A DNA stretch of 64,000 nucleotides from Nitzschia sp. pyKryTriq1 (Eukaryota; Bacillariophyta; Bacillariophyceae; Bacillariales; Bacillariaceae): assembly GCA_956465555.1 (NCBI GenBank), contig OY101122.1, positions 1,871,001-1,935,000 on the forward strand. Direction: 5' to 3'. A program made the position numbers and the translations under genes. Positions 1 through 10,311 of this stretch are shown piece after piece (the first letter of the stretch is position 1; each line of letters begins with the position of its first letter). Below the pieces are notes generated by a model. The model worked only from the letters and a program-made list of their open reading frames with translations. It was not told the DNA's origin and ran no database searches.

Positions 1-1475
1 AACACTGTCACCCATTCCTAATCCGACGAAAGCTCCTACACAAAGCCCAACGCGAGCCCCTACTGCCAAGCCAACGGTATCCCCCACTCCAAGACCGACA
101 CCGATTCCAACAACTGCTTCGCCGCCCACACCAGGAAATGGTGGACGAGGCAATTTCAACACCATAGTTGCGACTGTTCAGAATCGACTCGCTTCAGTGG
201 GTGTGGGCAGTAACGAAGTGGATTCAGATGGCACCTACCAATCAAAAGCTGTCCTGCGCATGGCAGAAATCTATGGAATTGAAAGTGCGAGTGATGCCAA
301 GTTGGTCCAGTTCTATGTTCTCTACTGCATCTTTGAGGCAACGAATGGCGTTTCCAATTGGATCATTGCAAGCGATTCTCGATTTGCTGGTATGACTCAA
401 CTACCTGGGTGGCTTTCCACAAGGGGTTGGGTCGGCTCCAACAGGACTCTCTCTCGTGCAGATCCTTGCAAGGGGTGGCATGGCATTACGTGCGACTCGC
501 AAGGCAAAGTCACCGAAATTGAGTTGGCGGAAAACTTGTTGACGGGACACTTTCCTCCGGAAGTTGTTTGGCTGGCTTCGGATGGTTCGTATTCCACTGG
601 AGCGGGGAACTTGAATGTCATTGACTTATACAAGAATGGCTTTCTGACCAACCAAGAAGGAGATAACTACTGGTGGTGGTCCAGTCTGGGATCCAATTTC
701 GGTAAGACGATGCCCACGGATGGTGATGCCAGGGCACACAAGAAAAGGTGAGAATGCCTCCGATACTCACATATTCCTTCGATTGTTTCATTCATCCCCC
801 GTTCCAGAATATCTATTGTTGGGGGAAACAGCCTTTGGTGACAACTTGGGTCGTCTCCCAGTGAACTTGATCGAATTTGACTGCTCGTACTCCTTCTTCA
901 TCGGTGGCCTAAGCGAAGACACATTTGCTGGCCTGCGAAATCTCAAGTATGCCGTCTTGGATGGAAACTTTTTCGATGTGCCCATTCCTAAAGTTTTGGG
1001 CCAACTCCCCGAGCTCAGGTTTTTGTACGCTGCAGATTCCGCCATCACGGGTGGTCTCTCGTTCATGGCAGAAGGCATGCCCAATATAGTTGAGCTTTGG
1101 ATCGACTTGAATCCGTCTTTTGTCGGTTCAATCCCCACTCAAGTCGGCAGCTTGACGACACTGCAATCTCTTTCCCTCACCGGAAACACACTCACCGGAA
1201 GACTGCCCACCCAGCTAGGAATGTTGACCAATTTGAAACAACTCTGGTTGTACGACAACTCCTTCAGTGGACCCATTCCCTCACAGCTCGGTAACCTTCG
1301 ACGAATGAGTATGCTCCAGTTGGAGGCGAACAATTTCTCGGGAGTCATGCCCGATGAAGTCTGCTCTAACTACGATGGAGGAGTCTTTGAACCATTGGAT
1401 GTGTTGGGCGCGGACTGCTCCAAGGTGGATTGTGATTGTTGTACATGCTGTTCGTACATTCAATGCAACCGTTAG
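1..1475 (+). CDS. Leucine-rich repeat extracellular protein, 5' partial
   Basis: The frame is open from the first base, so the start lies outside the window; 455 residues are visible. Exon 1 ends at 701, a GT..AG intron spans 702-807, and exon 2 runs 808-1475; splicing joins one base to two and keeps the frame. Visible residues 1-40 are a Pro/Thr/Ser-rich linker. A Cys-flanked N-cap like that of plant LRR proteins follows (PCKGWHGITCD), then LRR units of plant type such as LKQLWLYDNSFSGPIPSQLG around residues 347-425, and a Cys-rich tail (CDCCTCC). Diatom proteins of this build usually have an N-terminal membrane anchor and the LRR part outside the cell, as putative adhesion or recognition proteins. 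The anchor is not visible here, and the ligand is unknown. Confidence 0.85.
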
Positions 1476-1711
1476 AGAATTTGAAAGTAATACGTTCCTG
1501 TATGCTATCGCGTTTAGCGAATATGATCTGTATCACATCATCTAGTGAAATATCAATGTAATGTACTATAGCTAAGCTAACAATATTTACGTCGTGATTC
1601 CCGGCACTAGCTGTGTGATACTCGTGATGTTCCATGTACGGAGTAAAAAAGCTCTACAAACAGCGCTCCGCTCAATATTCAATAGTGTACTAGTGCTCGT
1701 AGCCAACGAAC

Positions 1712-2278
1712 TTACTGGTTGGTCATTTCCTCCCCCGAGTCACAGGGCGAGATGCTACTTGGAGCGTCGACGCGAGCCCGCTTGGTCTCCGCTTCCTCCG
1801 TCTTGGAAGCAGCAGCAATACCAGTGCTGCCGAACCCCCCAGCCCCGCGAACAGTCTCGTCGAGCTCTTGGACTTCCTCGACAGGCACCATCAAGATTTG
1901 CTCCAACACGAGTTGAGCGATCCGATCTCCTGGTTGAATTTCAAAGTCTTCTTGCCCCAAATTGAAGAGGACCACGCCCACTTCCCCGCGATAATCCGCA
2001 TCGACGACTCCGGCGCCGACATGAATGCCCTTCTTGACAGTCAATCCGCTTCGGGGAGCAATACGGCCGTAGGTTCCGGCTGGACAGGCAACACTCAAGG
2101 CGGTCTTGACGACTGCGCGAGCGCCGGGAGCAATGGTCTTTGCTTCGGCGCTGCTCAAATCGTAGCCGGCGCTCCATTCGCTGCCGCGAGTGGGCAGGAC
2201 GGCTTCGGGGCGCAGTTTCTTGACTTGCAAAGTCGGTAGAACATAATTGTTGTTGTTGTTGTTGGCGGTAGTCGACAT
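1712..2278 (-). CDS. DUT: dUTP diphosphatase (dUTPase)
   Basis: Hydrolyses dUTP to dUMP and diphosphate, keeping uracil out of DNA and feeding thymidylate synthesis. The 188-residue intronless protein has all five trimeric-dUTPase motifs in order: AGYDL (37-41), PRSGL (75-79), [11 protein letters not shown] (90-100, with the catalytic Asp), PGDRIAQL (116-123) and the glycine-rich [10 protein letters not shown] (144-153). The length suits the trimeric family plus a 35-residue acidic tail. The N-terminus is a short Asn run with no clear targeting signal, so a nuclear or cytosolic enzyme is likeliest. It is divergent from the sulfotransferase at 2870; an E2F-like site about 250 bp upstream fits S-phase expression. 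The start is the first ATG of the conserved frame. Confidence 0.97.
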   Translation of the reverse strand: MSTTANNNNNNYVLPTLQVKKLRPEAVLPTRGSEWSAGYDLSSAEAKTIAPGARAVVKTALSVACPAGTYGRIAPRSGLTVKKGIHVGAGVVDADYRGEVGVVLFNLGQEDFEIQPGDRIAQLVLEQILMVPVEEVQELDETVRGAGGFGSTGIAAASKTEEAETKRARVDAPSSISPCDSGEEMTNQ

Positions 2279-2525
2279 TGTTAGAATCCACCAAGAAGGA
2301 GTGATGGATGGAAGGAAGCGAGAGAGGAACCGAATGGTGAACGACGAAGGGTGGTATTGGTTTCAATATTATTTTGTGGGAGTGTGGAGGGAGGAGGGAG
2401 ATGGTGGCATTGTCGATGGTCGATGGATCTCGATCCTCTGCGTCGCGGGTCCGGTCTGCGACTTTGCGCAGGGGCAATGCTTCGTAGAATATCTACCAGT
2501 TCCTCCGTAGGAAACAACCCAAAAC

Positions 2526-2536
2526 TTCGCGCCAAA
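2526..2536 (-). promoter_or_regulatory. E2F-like site upstream of dUTPase
   Basis: The minus strand reads TTTGGCGCGAA, an exact match to the E2F/DP consensus TTTSSCGC, 250-260 bp upstream of the dUTPase ATG. dUTPase is a known E2F target in animals and plants. About eight consensus matches are expected by chance in 64 kb, so the placement is suggestive only. Confidence 0.4.
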
Positions 2537-2572
2537 GCTTAACCGGGACTTCAAGTTCATGAATAAATTGAT

Positions 2573-2590
2573 GACCTACACGTGTAGGTC
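2573..2590. promoter_or_regulatory. 18-bp perfect palindrome with CACGTG core
   Basis: GACCTACACGTGTAGGTC is its own reverse complement and centres on a G-box/E-box hexamer, the kind of site bound by bZIP or bHLH dimers. It lies between the divergent dUTPase and sulfotransferase genes. The remaining bases of 2279-2869 show a GC-rich stem-capable stretch near 2608-2636 and no gene. Confidence 0.4.
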
Positions 2591-2869
2591 GACTTATTGA
2601 AAGGTTATGAGCGCGTCACGCTCAGCGCGCTTTTTCAGCCGCCCCCTTCCCCCTCCGCAATTCGCGACCATACCACGACATACCACACTAAAAGACGACT
2701 GCTTTCATTGTCGTGATGCTTCTCTACATCCTCCCCCTTCATAGATCAACAAGCCTCGTCCGGCAATAGAGACAAGAGACAAGGAAGGGAGGCAGTCCTG
2801 ATTGATTCTCACCTCTGTCCATGAGGTTTTGAAGGGATCATCCAATCCACAACAATACAATTTCAAATT

Positions 2870-3970
2870 ATGGCCGATCCACATCGAACGAGGAGGATGG
2901 GAACAACTACTCCTCGAGCTCGTCGGCCATACTGGCTCATCCTCATCATGCTCGTGGTTTGTGTCTGTTTGTTCCTATCCTCACTAAAGATAGAGGGTTC
3001 CGCAACGTATCTCCTTCAGGACCAGGACATGGATACGGCAGCAGACGAGAGTTTGATGTTGAAGCCTTCTTCCTCTGCCTCTGTTGCTGACATTTTGAAC
3101 AAGAACAGCACCGCTACCTCACTAGAAAACACTATGAAAATGGATCAGCACAGACCAACAACTACCAGTCAAAGACGTTCGTATGTTCAAGTGAAAGAAA
3201 GTGACAAGGTTCGGCGTCGCAAGGGCTACAACTGGGCACCCTATGTGATTGAAGAATACAAACTACTTTTCTTTACCATCCAAAAGACAGGCTGTACTAT
3301 TTGGAAGCAACTTTTTCGAAGAATCTTAGGCTACAAGAACTGGGCTACCGGAAAAGCCTTTCCTCCAAAACAGGTCGGATTGATAATGTTGACGGATTAC
3401 AATCTGAGTGAGGCCACTCGAATGATAAATGACCCCACTTGGACACGAGCTATTTTTGTGCGAGATCCCAAGGAACGATTCTTGAGCGCCTATCTCGAGA
3501 AGGCGGTGGTCCATTCGTATTTCGCCAGAAATCTTTGTTGTAGCAATCGTCACCATTCCAAGTGCGCTCGTGATCTGAAGTCTTTTGAAGGTTTCTTCAA
3601 TATAACTGAGCGATGTTATGATACACATTGGGCAGCACAGGCGGAACGTCTGGATCCGTGGTATTATCCTCTGCTGGATTTTGTGGGGCACACGGAAACG
3701 GCCGCTGCCGATGCCCGCATATTGTTGGAACGACTGGGCGCCTGGGAAAAGTATGGTCGATCGGGGTGGGGCAAGTATGGCAACGAATCCATTTTCGAAT
3801 CAACGAGCAACGTCAACCACAAAACGAGTAACAGCCCGGAAGAATCCAATGCACGGTTAGCCAAGTACTATACGCCCGCACTAGAAAAGCTTGTGGAGGC
3901 TCGCTTTGCAGGGGACTATGCCATCGCCCAATACAATCTGACCTTACAAAGAATCTATTATTCCCGATGA
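2870..3970 (+). CDS. Golgi-type carbohydrate sulfotransferase (Sulfotransfer_2-like)
   Basis: Predicted to move sulfate from PAPS to a glycan in the Golgi lumen. It is a 366-residue, intronless type II membrane protein: a basic N-terminus, one membrane span at about 21-39, then a lumenal domain. The 5'-phosphosulfate loop is QKTGCTIWKQLF (near 139) and the 3'-phosphate site FVRDPKERFLSAYLEK (near 196), matching the HNK-1/chondroitin sulfotransferase group. A Cys cluster (CCSNRHHSKC) follows and could form lumenal disulfides. It converges with the SGNH-like gene, with 105 bp between them. A second, more distant sulfotransferase lies at 52693. The acceptor sugar cannot be read from the sequence. 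The start ATG directly precedes the anchor. Confidence 0.9.
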   Translation: MADPHRTRRMGTTTPRARRPYWLILIMLVVCVCLFLSSLKIEGSATYLLQDQDMDTAADESLMLKPSSSASVADILNKNSTATSLENTMKMDQHRPTTTSQRRSYVQVKESDKVRRRKGYNWAPYVIEEYKLLFFTIQKTGCTIWKQLFRRILGYKNWATGKAFPPKQVGLIMLTDYNLSEATRMINDPTWTRAIFVRDPKERFLSAYLEKAVVHSYFARNLCCSNRHHSKCARDLKSFEGFFNITERCYDTHWAAQAERLDPWYYPLLDFVGHTETAAADARILLERLGAWEKYGRSGWGKYGNESIFESTSNVNHKTSNSPEESNARLAKYYTPALEKLVEARFAGDYAIAQYNLTLQRIYYSR

Positions 3971-4075
3971 AAAACAGCATGATGTCTTTCAGAGGCTGAG
4001 GGGACGATGGCGATTGAGTCGAACAATTGGGAAACTATAGTTTCACGATTGTGATAGAGCAATACATACAACATT

Positions 4076-5236
4076 TTAATCCAAGAGATCATGCAAGGCC
4101 TCAACAACATCCCACGCTACAAGATCGGGATGGCCACCTCGCTCTCCGATACATCGATGAGCGGTCGCGTCGTCTTCGCAGACCCCCACGCTTTGCCATT
4201 TGTTGCTGCCACATTCCCCTAGAAAGGGGATGTACTGACGACCATTCACGAGCCGAACATTGGGACGTTCCAGTTTTTGAACCATGTTGTACATGTCCCA
4301 ATACAAGTACTCACCACCCCAATCACAAAACATGGAGTGAGCCACGATTGGTCCTTGAAACTGCTCTGCAAAGTCCGTGACAGTTGGAGGTTCGTTTGTT
4401 GTAAAGTCGGCGTCTTCCAATTTGGCAGTCTTCTCCATCATTACTTCCATGAATGAAGTGTTGTATGCTTCGGCAAATCCATTCATCTTCCCAACAATGA
4501 GAGCATCAAAATCTTCCAAAGAGTCATTCTGGACCAACTCTTGCAGATATTGAGGCCATTTTTTGCTGTAAAATATGGCGTTGTTTGTGACAAGATGGAG
4601 TTTTGCGTGGTTGGCAAACTCGACAAAATAATAGCTGCCTCGACGCATGACGTTGTCGCTCTTTCGAGACTCCATATCGATGAATTGAAGAGTCGGGTAT
4701 TGACAGGGGAGGGCCTGAAGGACTTGACGAGTGTGAGAGTTTCCGAGGGCCAGAATAGTGGTGTTGGCGGGAAAGGGCGAATTTCGACGTTTGCCCCAAA
4801 AGGGCGATTTGCGTTCCAAGGACAAAGAGGGCGTGGACAAGATCTGTCTGCGGGTGTATTCCTGGTCAAGTATTAGAGCCTCCATCTTGTTGGCGAAGTC
4901 ATCGTATGTCTCTCCTTTGCACACGTAGGAGTCCCAGTCGCTTGGGTGGCAGATCTGATACTCGTCTAGCAGATGCTTGGCAGACGAGAATGTCGGTGCT
5001 CCTCGGATGTTAGGTATCGCTGTCTCACATTTTTCCTCGATCGGCAGTGATGGAATGATACCAAGGCAAACAATAAAACCCACTAGGCAAATAATGGAGA
5101 AGAGCTTTGGCAAGCTTTGTCGCTTCTTTGTGCTGGTGGGTAAGACGTTCGGATGATGATGCTCGGGACCAGTTTTTCCCTTGGCGAGGAGCCCATCGTT
5201 TAGCTCCGGATAGGCTTTGAAGATATTATTTCCCAT
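4076..5236 (-). CDS. Type II membrane protein with SGNH/GDSL-like esterase fold
   Basis: A 386-residue intronless protein with a cytosolic head of about 44 residues, one membrane span at 45-63, and a lumenal or extracellular domain. The block ILALGNSHTRQ (161-171) resembles SGNH block I, with Ser-167 as the candidate nucleophile. The C-terminal GGHPD (367-371) supplies the Asp/His pair expected of block V. This layout recalls the PC-esterase/TBL-type polysaccharide O-acyl transferases and esterases, but I could not assign a named family. It sits tail to tail with a sulfotransferase, so glycan acylation or deacylation is a reasonable but unproved role. The hydrolase-like block is moderate evidence. 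Confidence 0.75.
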   Translation of the reverse strand: MGNNIFKAYPELNDGLLAKGKTGPEHHHPNVLPTSTKKRQSLPKLFSIICLVGFIVCLGIIPSLPIEEKCETAIPNIRGAPTFSSAKHLLDEYQICHPSDWDSYVCKGETYDDFANKMEALILDQEYTRRQILSTPSLSLERKSPFWGKRRNSPFPANTTILALGNSHTRQVLQALPCQYPTLQFIDMESRKSDNVMRRGSYYFVEFANHAKLHLVTNNAIFYSKKWPQYLQELVQNDSLEDFDALIVGKMNGFAEAYNTSFMEVMMEKTAKLEDADFTTNEPPTVTDFAEQFQGPIVAHSMFCDWGGEYLYWDMYNMVQKLERPNVRLVNGRQYIPFLGECGSNKWQSVGVCEDDATAHRCIGERGGHPDLVAWDVVEALHDLLD

Positions 5237-6167
5237 TTTATAAAGTCACTATACTATCTCTAGTAGTGAGCTATAAAAACTGTTGTTCAAGATTGTGAGA
5301 ACTTCCGATGGTGGATTGAATTTGATCATGCGATTGTTGTTCCATGAAATCGTGGCGGGTATCAACGAGCGATCGACTCATCGCTTCTTGGATTGTTGTT
5401 GCAGCACACCTTTCTTGGATGCTTTCGCTGTTTTCTCCCTTTCTGTGATATATCTCATTATTCTTTCCTATAGAGAGGTTACTATCACTGTATGAAAAGA
5501 TATTTTTTGTTTCAAATAGTGATTTGTTCCAAGACCTTCCAGCTTCCGGATCGACGACTGGTCCTTGACTCTCTGACTGGTCCATAACGACATGGTATTA
5601 GGCCCAGTAAGTATCCGGGGAAACCAACTGGGATTCCGCAACTGTGATCCATCTGCGATTGGACTTTCAACTTTTACCCATGCGCGCGGGATCTCAATTT
5701 CTTCCACCATAAATAAGACGATGGGGCATATGATGAATAACGCAGTCCTCTTTTTACTATATTAATAATTCTCATCATCACGCATTGCTTCGCAATTAAT
5801 AAACACAGTCCAGAAAAATGTCGCGACACGAAGACGAACCTCGAGCGAGACAGATCAGTAGTAGTAGTAGTAGTAGTAGTGGTAGTACAGGGATAGTCAA
5901 GGGGCGACTTGACTAGCTACCAGTAGACCATCCGGTTGTAGTTCGCTTCCAAGTCCCACATTGCAGGTTTTAGGCGGCCAAGACCAAGCTCTCTCTGTAG
6001 TCTACTACGTAGTAGAGTTTCTGAAGAATCATCATCTTCTCGTTTGCCACGAGGACCTCAAGTGTTGGTTGCTGTTCTCTCATTGTTTTCTAAAAAGTTG
6101 AAAAGTCTCTACTCTACTAGAGCGCAGACAATCAAACCGCAAAGTGCTTCTAGTGGTGATCCAAAGA
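5237..6167. other. Intergenic, with TAG repeat and palindrome
   Basis: No supported gene. Short minus-strand frames at 5271-5585 and 5468-5710 have no recognisable domain. An (AGT)8 run lies at 5857-5880. A 16-bp perfect palindrome, TCTACTACGTAGTAGA, lies at 6001-6016, about 150 bp before the GT2 start. A CTCTACTCTACTAGAG-type sequence follows near 6110. Confidence 0.7.
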
Positions 6168-7970
6168 ATGGCTACTACTACTATTACTACTAGGAGAACG
6201 ATGACCATTAACTCTCCTTCTACAAGGAGGACCTCCGACGATTCGATCAAAAAAAGCTTCTTACTGCCTACCAGTGAAAACTCGTGCTCTTCTACGGTAA
6301 GCTTGAGTACGTTTTCGTCTTCCTCTTCGAGCATTGACACAGCCAATCCCCCACCCAAGGAGACCTGGCTGGAAAGCTATCTTTACCCTAAGATCGGTAA
6401 GGGTAGTTTACCTTCCCAAGCCGATGCCACTAAGTGGCTCAAGTATCTCATCTACATCCCATTGCTTACCATGGTAGTGACTATGGCATCCACCGAGTTT
6501 TGGATGCAGGTCGCTCTCAAGTACGGTATGGTTCAAGCGGTGGAGGGCATCGCGCATAGTCTCTGGAACGACACGATTGTGTTTCGCTTGATCTGCTCTA
6601 GCGCGGTCATGGGAATCCTGATCTCATTCCTCTCCACAGATATCTTTACCATGGTCATGCTGTTGCGTGGAAGGCGCCGACGCAGCCTGCCCACCGACAA
6701 GCGCCTTGTCCACGCGGTGGTCATCTGCCAGTACAAGGAGCCGTTGGAAGTACTCGATGCCACGGTCGAAAGTCTCGCGGAGAATACACTGGCACACAAT
6801 ACGATCATTGTTCTCGCCTGCGAGGGTCGCGACCCCTATGCAGACTCGGTTTTTGAAACTTTGGAGTCGAGGTACTCGCATCACTTTCGCAACTTTCTCA
6901 AGACGACCCATCAGCTTACGGCGGGGGAAGTGATTGGGAAGAGTAGCAACGAGAACCACGCCGTACGCCAACTATATTCTTACATTCAGAAGGATCGACT
7001 CGACCCGTTCGAAGTAATGGTCACAGTTTGTGACGCTGACAGTCTATTTGATCCTGTCTTTTTGGAACACGTAGAGGCCGAGTTCTGGCGAATGCCAGAT
7101 GGCCGCCGCGCCATCTATAATGCCCCCATCAACACCTATCGCAACTTGAACGAGTGTAACCTTTTGGTTCAAGCAGTCGAGATGTCTCGATGCCAAGACG
7201 ACACTTTTGTGGGTTTCACGTCCTTTCGTCCCTCCCAATCGAACTACTCGTTGACTCTTGGCTTTTGCCACGAAACAGAATACTGGGACCCTACCAACAC
7301 AGCCGAGGACTTTCACACTGCACTCAAGGCCATGGCCATGTCAGGACAAGGCAAGCCGATCATCATTCCAGTGTGGTCGTTGATCTTGAATGACTCGGTC
7401 TGCTCCTTCCAAGATCGATGGACCCAAGCAAAGCGCCACATGTGGGGCGTAGAAGAATGTGCTTGGGCGTTAGAGCTCTTCTTTCATCTCCGCTTCAAAC
7501 GTTGGATATCTCTCATGGCAATGACGCTTGGGAGGATGCTACTGGGAAATAACTGCATTCCAACCGGCTTTCTTTTCGTCCTCTTGCCATCCGCCCGCCA
7601 GCTCTTCTTCTCGCTCGGCACTTCTACCCAAGCGTTTTTGGTAGCCGTCGTAATCGTACAGCAGCTTGCGACTTGGATGCAAGTTATACTCAGAGAAATT
7701 GCGCTTCGCAAATACATTTTGGCGGGACGCAAGCATATGAAGCCCGCGGGATGGAAGAACTGGCTCTTGCTGGCCACTCCCTTGTGGTTGGTGGTCGAGC
7801 AAGTGTCGTTGTGTGTCTTTTTCACGTTTGCGACGTGGAGTATGCTGTGGCATGCCCGTTCTCACAACACAATCCTCTACGTGACGGCCCCCAAAGCGTT
7901 TTCAGTAGACGAGAACGATGCGAAACAGGGGGAAACCTCTACGCCGTCTGAAATCCGAAAAGCCGTATAG
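6168..7970 (+). CDS. Family 2 glycosyltransferase, cellulose-synthase-like membrane protein
   Basis: Processive-type GT2 expected to polymerise a beta-linked polysaccharide from a nucleotide sugar at the plasma membrane. The 600-residue intronless protein has a Ser/Thr-rich N-terminus, two membrane spans (about 90-110 and 140-165), a cytosolic catalytic domain, and three or more C-terminal spans. Catalytic signs are VVICQYKE (near 183), CDADSLF (DxD, near 288), AEDFH (the TED/xED base, near 379), and RWTQAKRHMWG (near 417), which stands in for QxxRW. GT2 proteins of this type are known in diatoms and filamentous fungi. Its product cannot be named. I chose the first ATG; the in-frame sequence upstream to 6144 begins with GTG. 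Confidence 0.88.
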   Translation: MATTTITTRRTMTINSPSTRRTSDDSIKKSFLLPTSENSCSSTVSLSTFSSSSSSIDTANPPPKETWLESYLYPKIGKGSLPSQADATKWLKYLIYIPLLTMVVTMASTEFWMQVALKYGMVQAVEGIAHSLWNDTIVFRLICSSAVMGILISFLSTDIFTMVMLLRGRRRRSLPTDKRLVHAVVICQYKEPLEVLDATVESLAENTLAHNTIIVLACEGRDPYADSVFETLESRYSHHFRNFLKTTHQLTAGEVIGKSSNENHAVRQLYSYIQKDRLDPFEVMVTVCDADSLFDPVFLEHVEAEFWRMPDGRRAIYNAPINTYRNLNECNLLVQAVEMSRCQDDTFVGFTSFRPSQSNYSLTLGFCHETEYWDPTNTAEDFHTALKAMAMSGQGKPIIIPVWSLILNDSVCSFQDRWTQAKRHMWGVEECAWALELFFHLRFKRWISLMAMTLGRMLLGNNCIPTGFLFVLLPSARQLFFSLGTSTQAFLVAVVIVQQLATWMQVILREIALRKYILAGRKHMKPAGWKNWLLLATPLWLVVEQVSLCVFFTFATWSMLWHARSHNTILYVTAPKAFSVDENDAKQGETSTPSEIRKAV

Positions 7971-8913
7971 GAGTGCAGTGTGCTGAAGCCGTAGCAGTCT
8001 GGAAGTCCTCGATTCATGGCAAAATGATGTAACAATGTCCATATATAGAAGAATCAATCAATCAATCAATCACTCTATCATACTCTTCAACTGAATAAAT
8101 GATTCACCAATGCCGTAGAGGTACATTGCATTGCAAGCCAACCAACCCTCATTGTCCTTGCGCATGATCGCGAGGTCATCCTGCTCCCTTCTAAACTTTC
8201 GCGAGGAGACGACAGATATTTCCGAACCCCAATTTTGAAAGGGGTCAATCAACCATACATAATGGCGAGGTGATACATAACCCATGTGTGCCGCATTATC
8301 CTGGAGCAAGTTAAAGTACATATATTGAACGTATCATCATAATATCTGAGAGAGACAAAACAGATATCGTCCACAGGCGTCCTCTCGGTTAATAGGACAT
8401 TATTTTTACTGTAGACCAATATTCGCGCTTTCCTCGCTGCAAATAGTTCGTACGTAGTATTTTCTCCGCTATGACCGGATATATCTCAGTCGTACCAGGA
8501 CCCAACTCCATCCCTCCCACGCGAGTATAAGATAGAGCAGGCAGCAGGCTATGATGCGGCGACAATGATGATTCTTTTCTCAGAGAAATAAAAGCAAAGA
8601 ACGAAGCGCCAGGCCAATGAACAAGCAAGGATTAATTTAATCTGGAATGATAAACAACTTGTGGGTATACGACAACACTCTAGCTAGTACTCCTTGTCGA
8701 GAAATCGTTTGAAATATGACTAGTGGAACTTCTTCTTCTTCTCTCTCTCTCGAAAACCTAATAATTATCCTGTGATCATACTTCTGTGCCGTCGTCCTCC
8801 CCCATTGAAGATCAGCACCATGCTAATTTCCATCCAAAATATAACTCACTTCACTCCGAACATACAATGAACCGCTCTGGGTACTCCCCTGCTATTACTT
8901 GTCGCATGGCTCC
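7971..8913. other. Intergenic, with AATC microsatellite
   Basis: An (AATC)5 repeat lies at 8052-8071. Two minus-strand frames (8070-8321 and 8389-8628) encode 83 and 79 residues of ordinary composition, but they match nothing I recognise and have no convincing splice link, so they are not called as genes. Confidence 0.6.
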
Positions 8914-10311
8914 CTAGTTTGCTGGTTTGGGAACCACGGGGAAGCAGTCCTTGTCCAAGGCAGCCCACCACACCATCCTAGCATCATCGTCCGTGGTAGG
9001 ATTGTTCTCATAGATAGCGACAGCGGGCAGTGCAGCAGAACAATCTTCAATCACAAACGTGAAACTTCCCGTGTCGGACGACTCATCCTCTGTGCCTGTG
9101 GCCCAAATCGGAATGGAAGCTCCGCCAACGACATCTGTCCGGTATGTTACCAAATTGCCGTCATTTTGCATCACAGTGTAGGACTTCACAGCAAGTTGGT
9201 TGGTAACTGGTGTGCTCTCCCAAGCAACGCACCGATTATCTGTCTTGAATAGCTCAAGATCTCCGTTTCTTCGTTGCCCAAATACGTACTCGTCATCCTG
9301 AAAGGTGACAGTCTTGCGGTATGCTACTCCATCCTGGATTCGTTCGTCCATGTCCAACAGCACTGTAGCCGAGCTGCATACTGGCGCACCTGTTTCGCAG
9401 GTCGGTCGTAGATCCGATGTCCAAACCACATTGGTAGACTTGGGATCCGAAATGACAAGTCTATTGTACTCGTTCGTGTTCTTGTTGCATTCGAGAGCAA
9501 GCTGCCATAGCACACTTTTATCCTCTTCGACGAAATCGTCACGCTTCCACACATTACCGATTTGGTTATCTAGGGCACGTGTGATGAAGTTGCTGTCTGC
9601 TTGGAGTGTTGTAAAGTATTCTGTCAAAGGATTGTCTTTGGAACAGCTCTGCCAGAGGATTTCTCCCGGCTCCTTTGTGGTACCAGCCACGATCATGACA
9701 TTTCCATTTTCTTGTTGAAGAATGAAAGCTCCTTCTGATTTTTGGAGAGCATCACGATTCGAACTAACCTGATCGTTCGCGCTCATTAGCACCGTTCGTT
9801 CGCATGTAGTGAGGCCGCAATCGTTACCTTGTTCTGACCAGATGGGGTCGATAGTGGTGGTGTCGACAGTCAGATCTTTCGCCTCGTAGATGCCAACCTC
9901 ACCATCGCATGTCACGGCAAAGACATAGAAGCTTTTATCAGCTCCGGCAATACCAGATGTCCATGGAAATGTGATCTGGTTCTGCTCATTGAGCTTCGAG
10001 GTAACAAGAACCCCATCGTCAAAGAACCTGGTATTGTAGGTGCCGCTGTCACTGGGAAGTTCGCTGAACCCACTTTCCCAGACCAAACACTTCAAGTTTC
10101 CTGGTTCCCCGGTGTAAACTTGCAAGTTCCCACCGAACTGCTGAGTAAGAAGTAAGCGCGCCTTGGGATCGGCCACAACTTCGCCTTGATTGATTCTGTC
10201 ACCAGACGCCAACAAAATCGTGGGACAGCCCTCCACAACGCTCGTGGCGGAAAAGAGGCACGACAACCCAAAGAGGGCAAGGGAGCTCGACTTATCGTAG
10301 GACAACACCAT
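8914..10311 (-). CDS. Secreted bulb-lectin-like (GNA-type) repeat protein, copy A
   Basis: A 465-residue intronless protein with a signal peptide (about 1-24, ending near VVEG). Several B-lectin-type strands follow the QxDxNxVxY mannose-binding pattern in degenerate form, for example QQFGGNLQVYTG, QQENGNVMIV, LQADSNFITR and MQNDGNLVTYR, each near a W and paired Cys residues. The strict motif is altered at most sites (MQNDGNLVTY is closest), so sugar binding is plausible but unproved. It is the first of three tandem minus-strand paralogues (next at 11480 and 14470) and the most diverged. The in-frame extension to 10317 begins with TTG, so the ATG at 10311 is preferred. Confidence 0.82.
   Translation of the reverse strand: MVLSYDKSSSLALFGLSCLFSATSVVEGCPTILLASGDRINQGEVVADPKARLLLTQQFGGNLQVYTGEPGNLKCLVWESGFSELPSDSGTYNTRFFDDGVLVTSKLNEQNQITFPWTSGIAGADKSFYVFAVTCDGEVGIYEAKDLTVDTTTIDPIWSEQGNDCGLTTCERTVLMSANDQVSSNRDALQKSEGAFILQQENGNVMIVAGTTKEPGEILWQSCSKDNPLTEYFTTLQADSNFITRALDNQIGNVWKRDDFVEEDKSVLWQLALECNKNTNEYNRLVISDPKSTNVVWTSDLRPTCETGAPVCSSATVLLDMDERIQDGVAYRKTVTFQDDEYVFGQRRNGDLELFKTDNRCVAWESTPVTNQLAVKSYTVMQNDGNLVTYRTDVVGGASIPIWATGTEDESSDTGSFTFVIEDCSAALPAVAIYENNPTTDDDARMVWWAALDKDCFPVVPKPAN

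Noticed and set aside
8070-8628. Two adjacent minus-strand frames as a split gene
   Set aside because: No domain, no convincing donor-acceptor pair joining them, and no signal of common frame.
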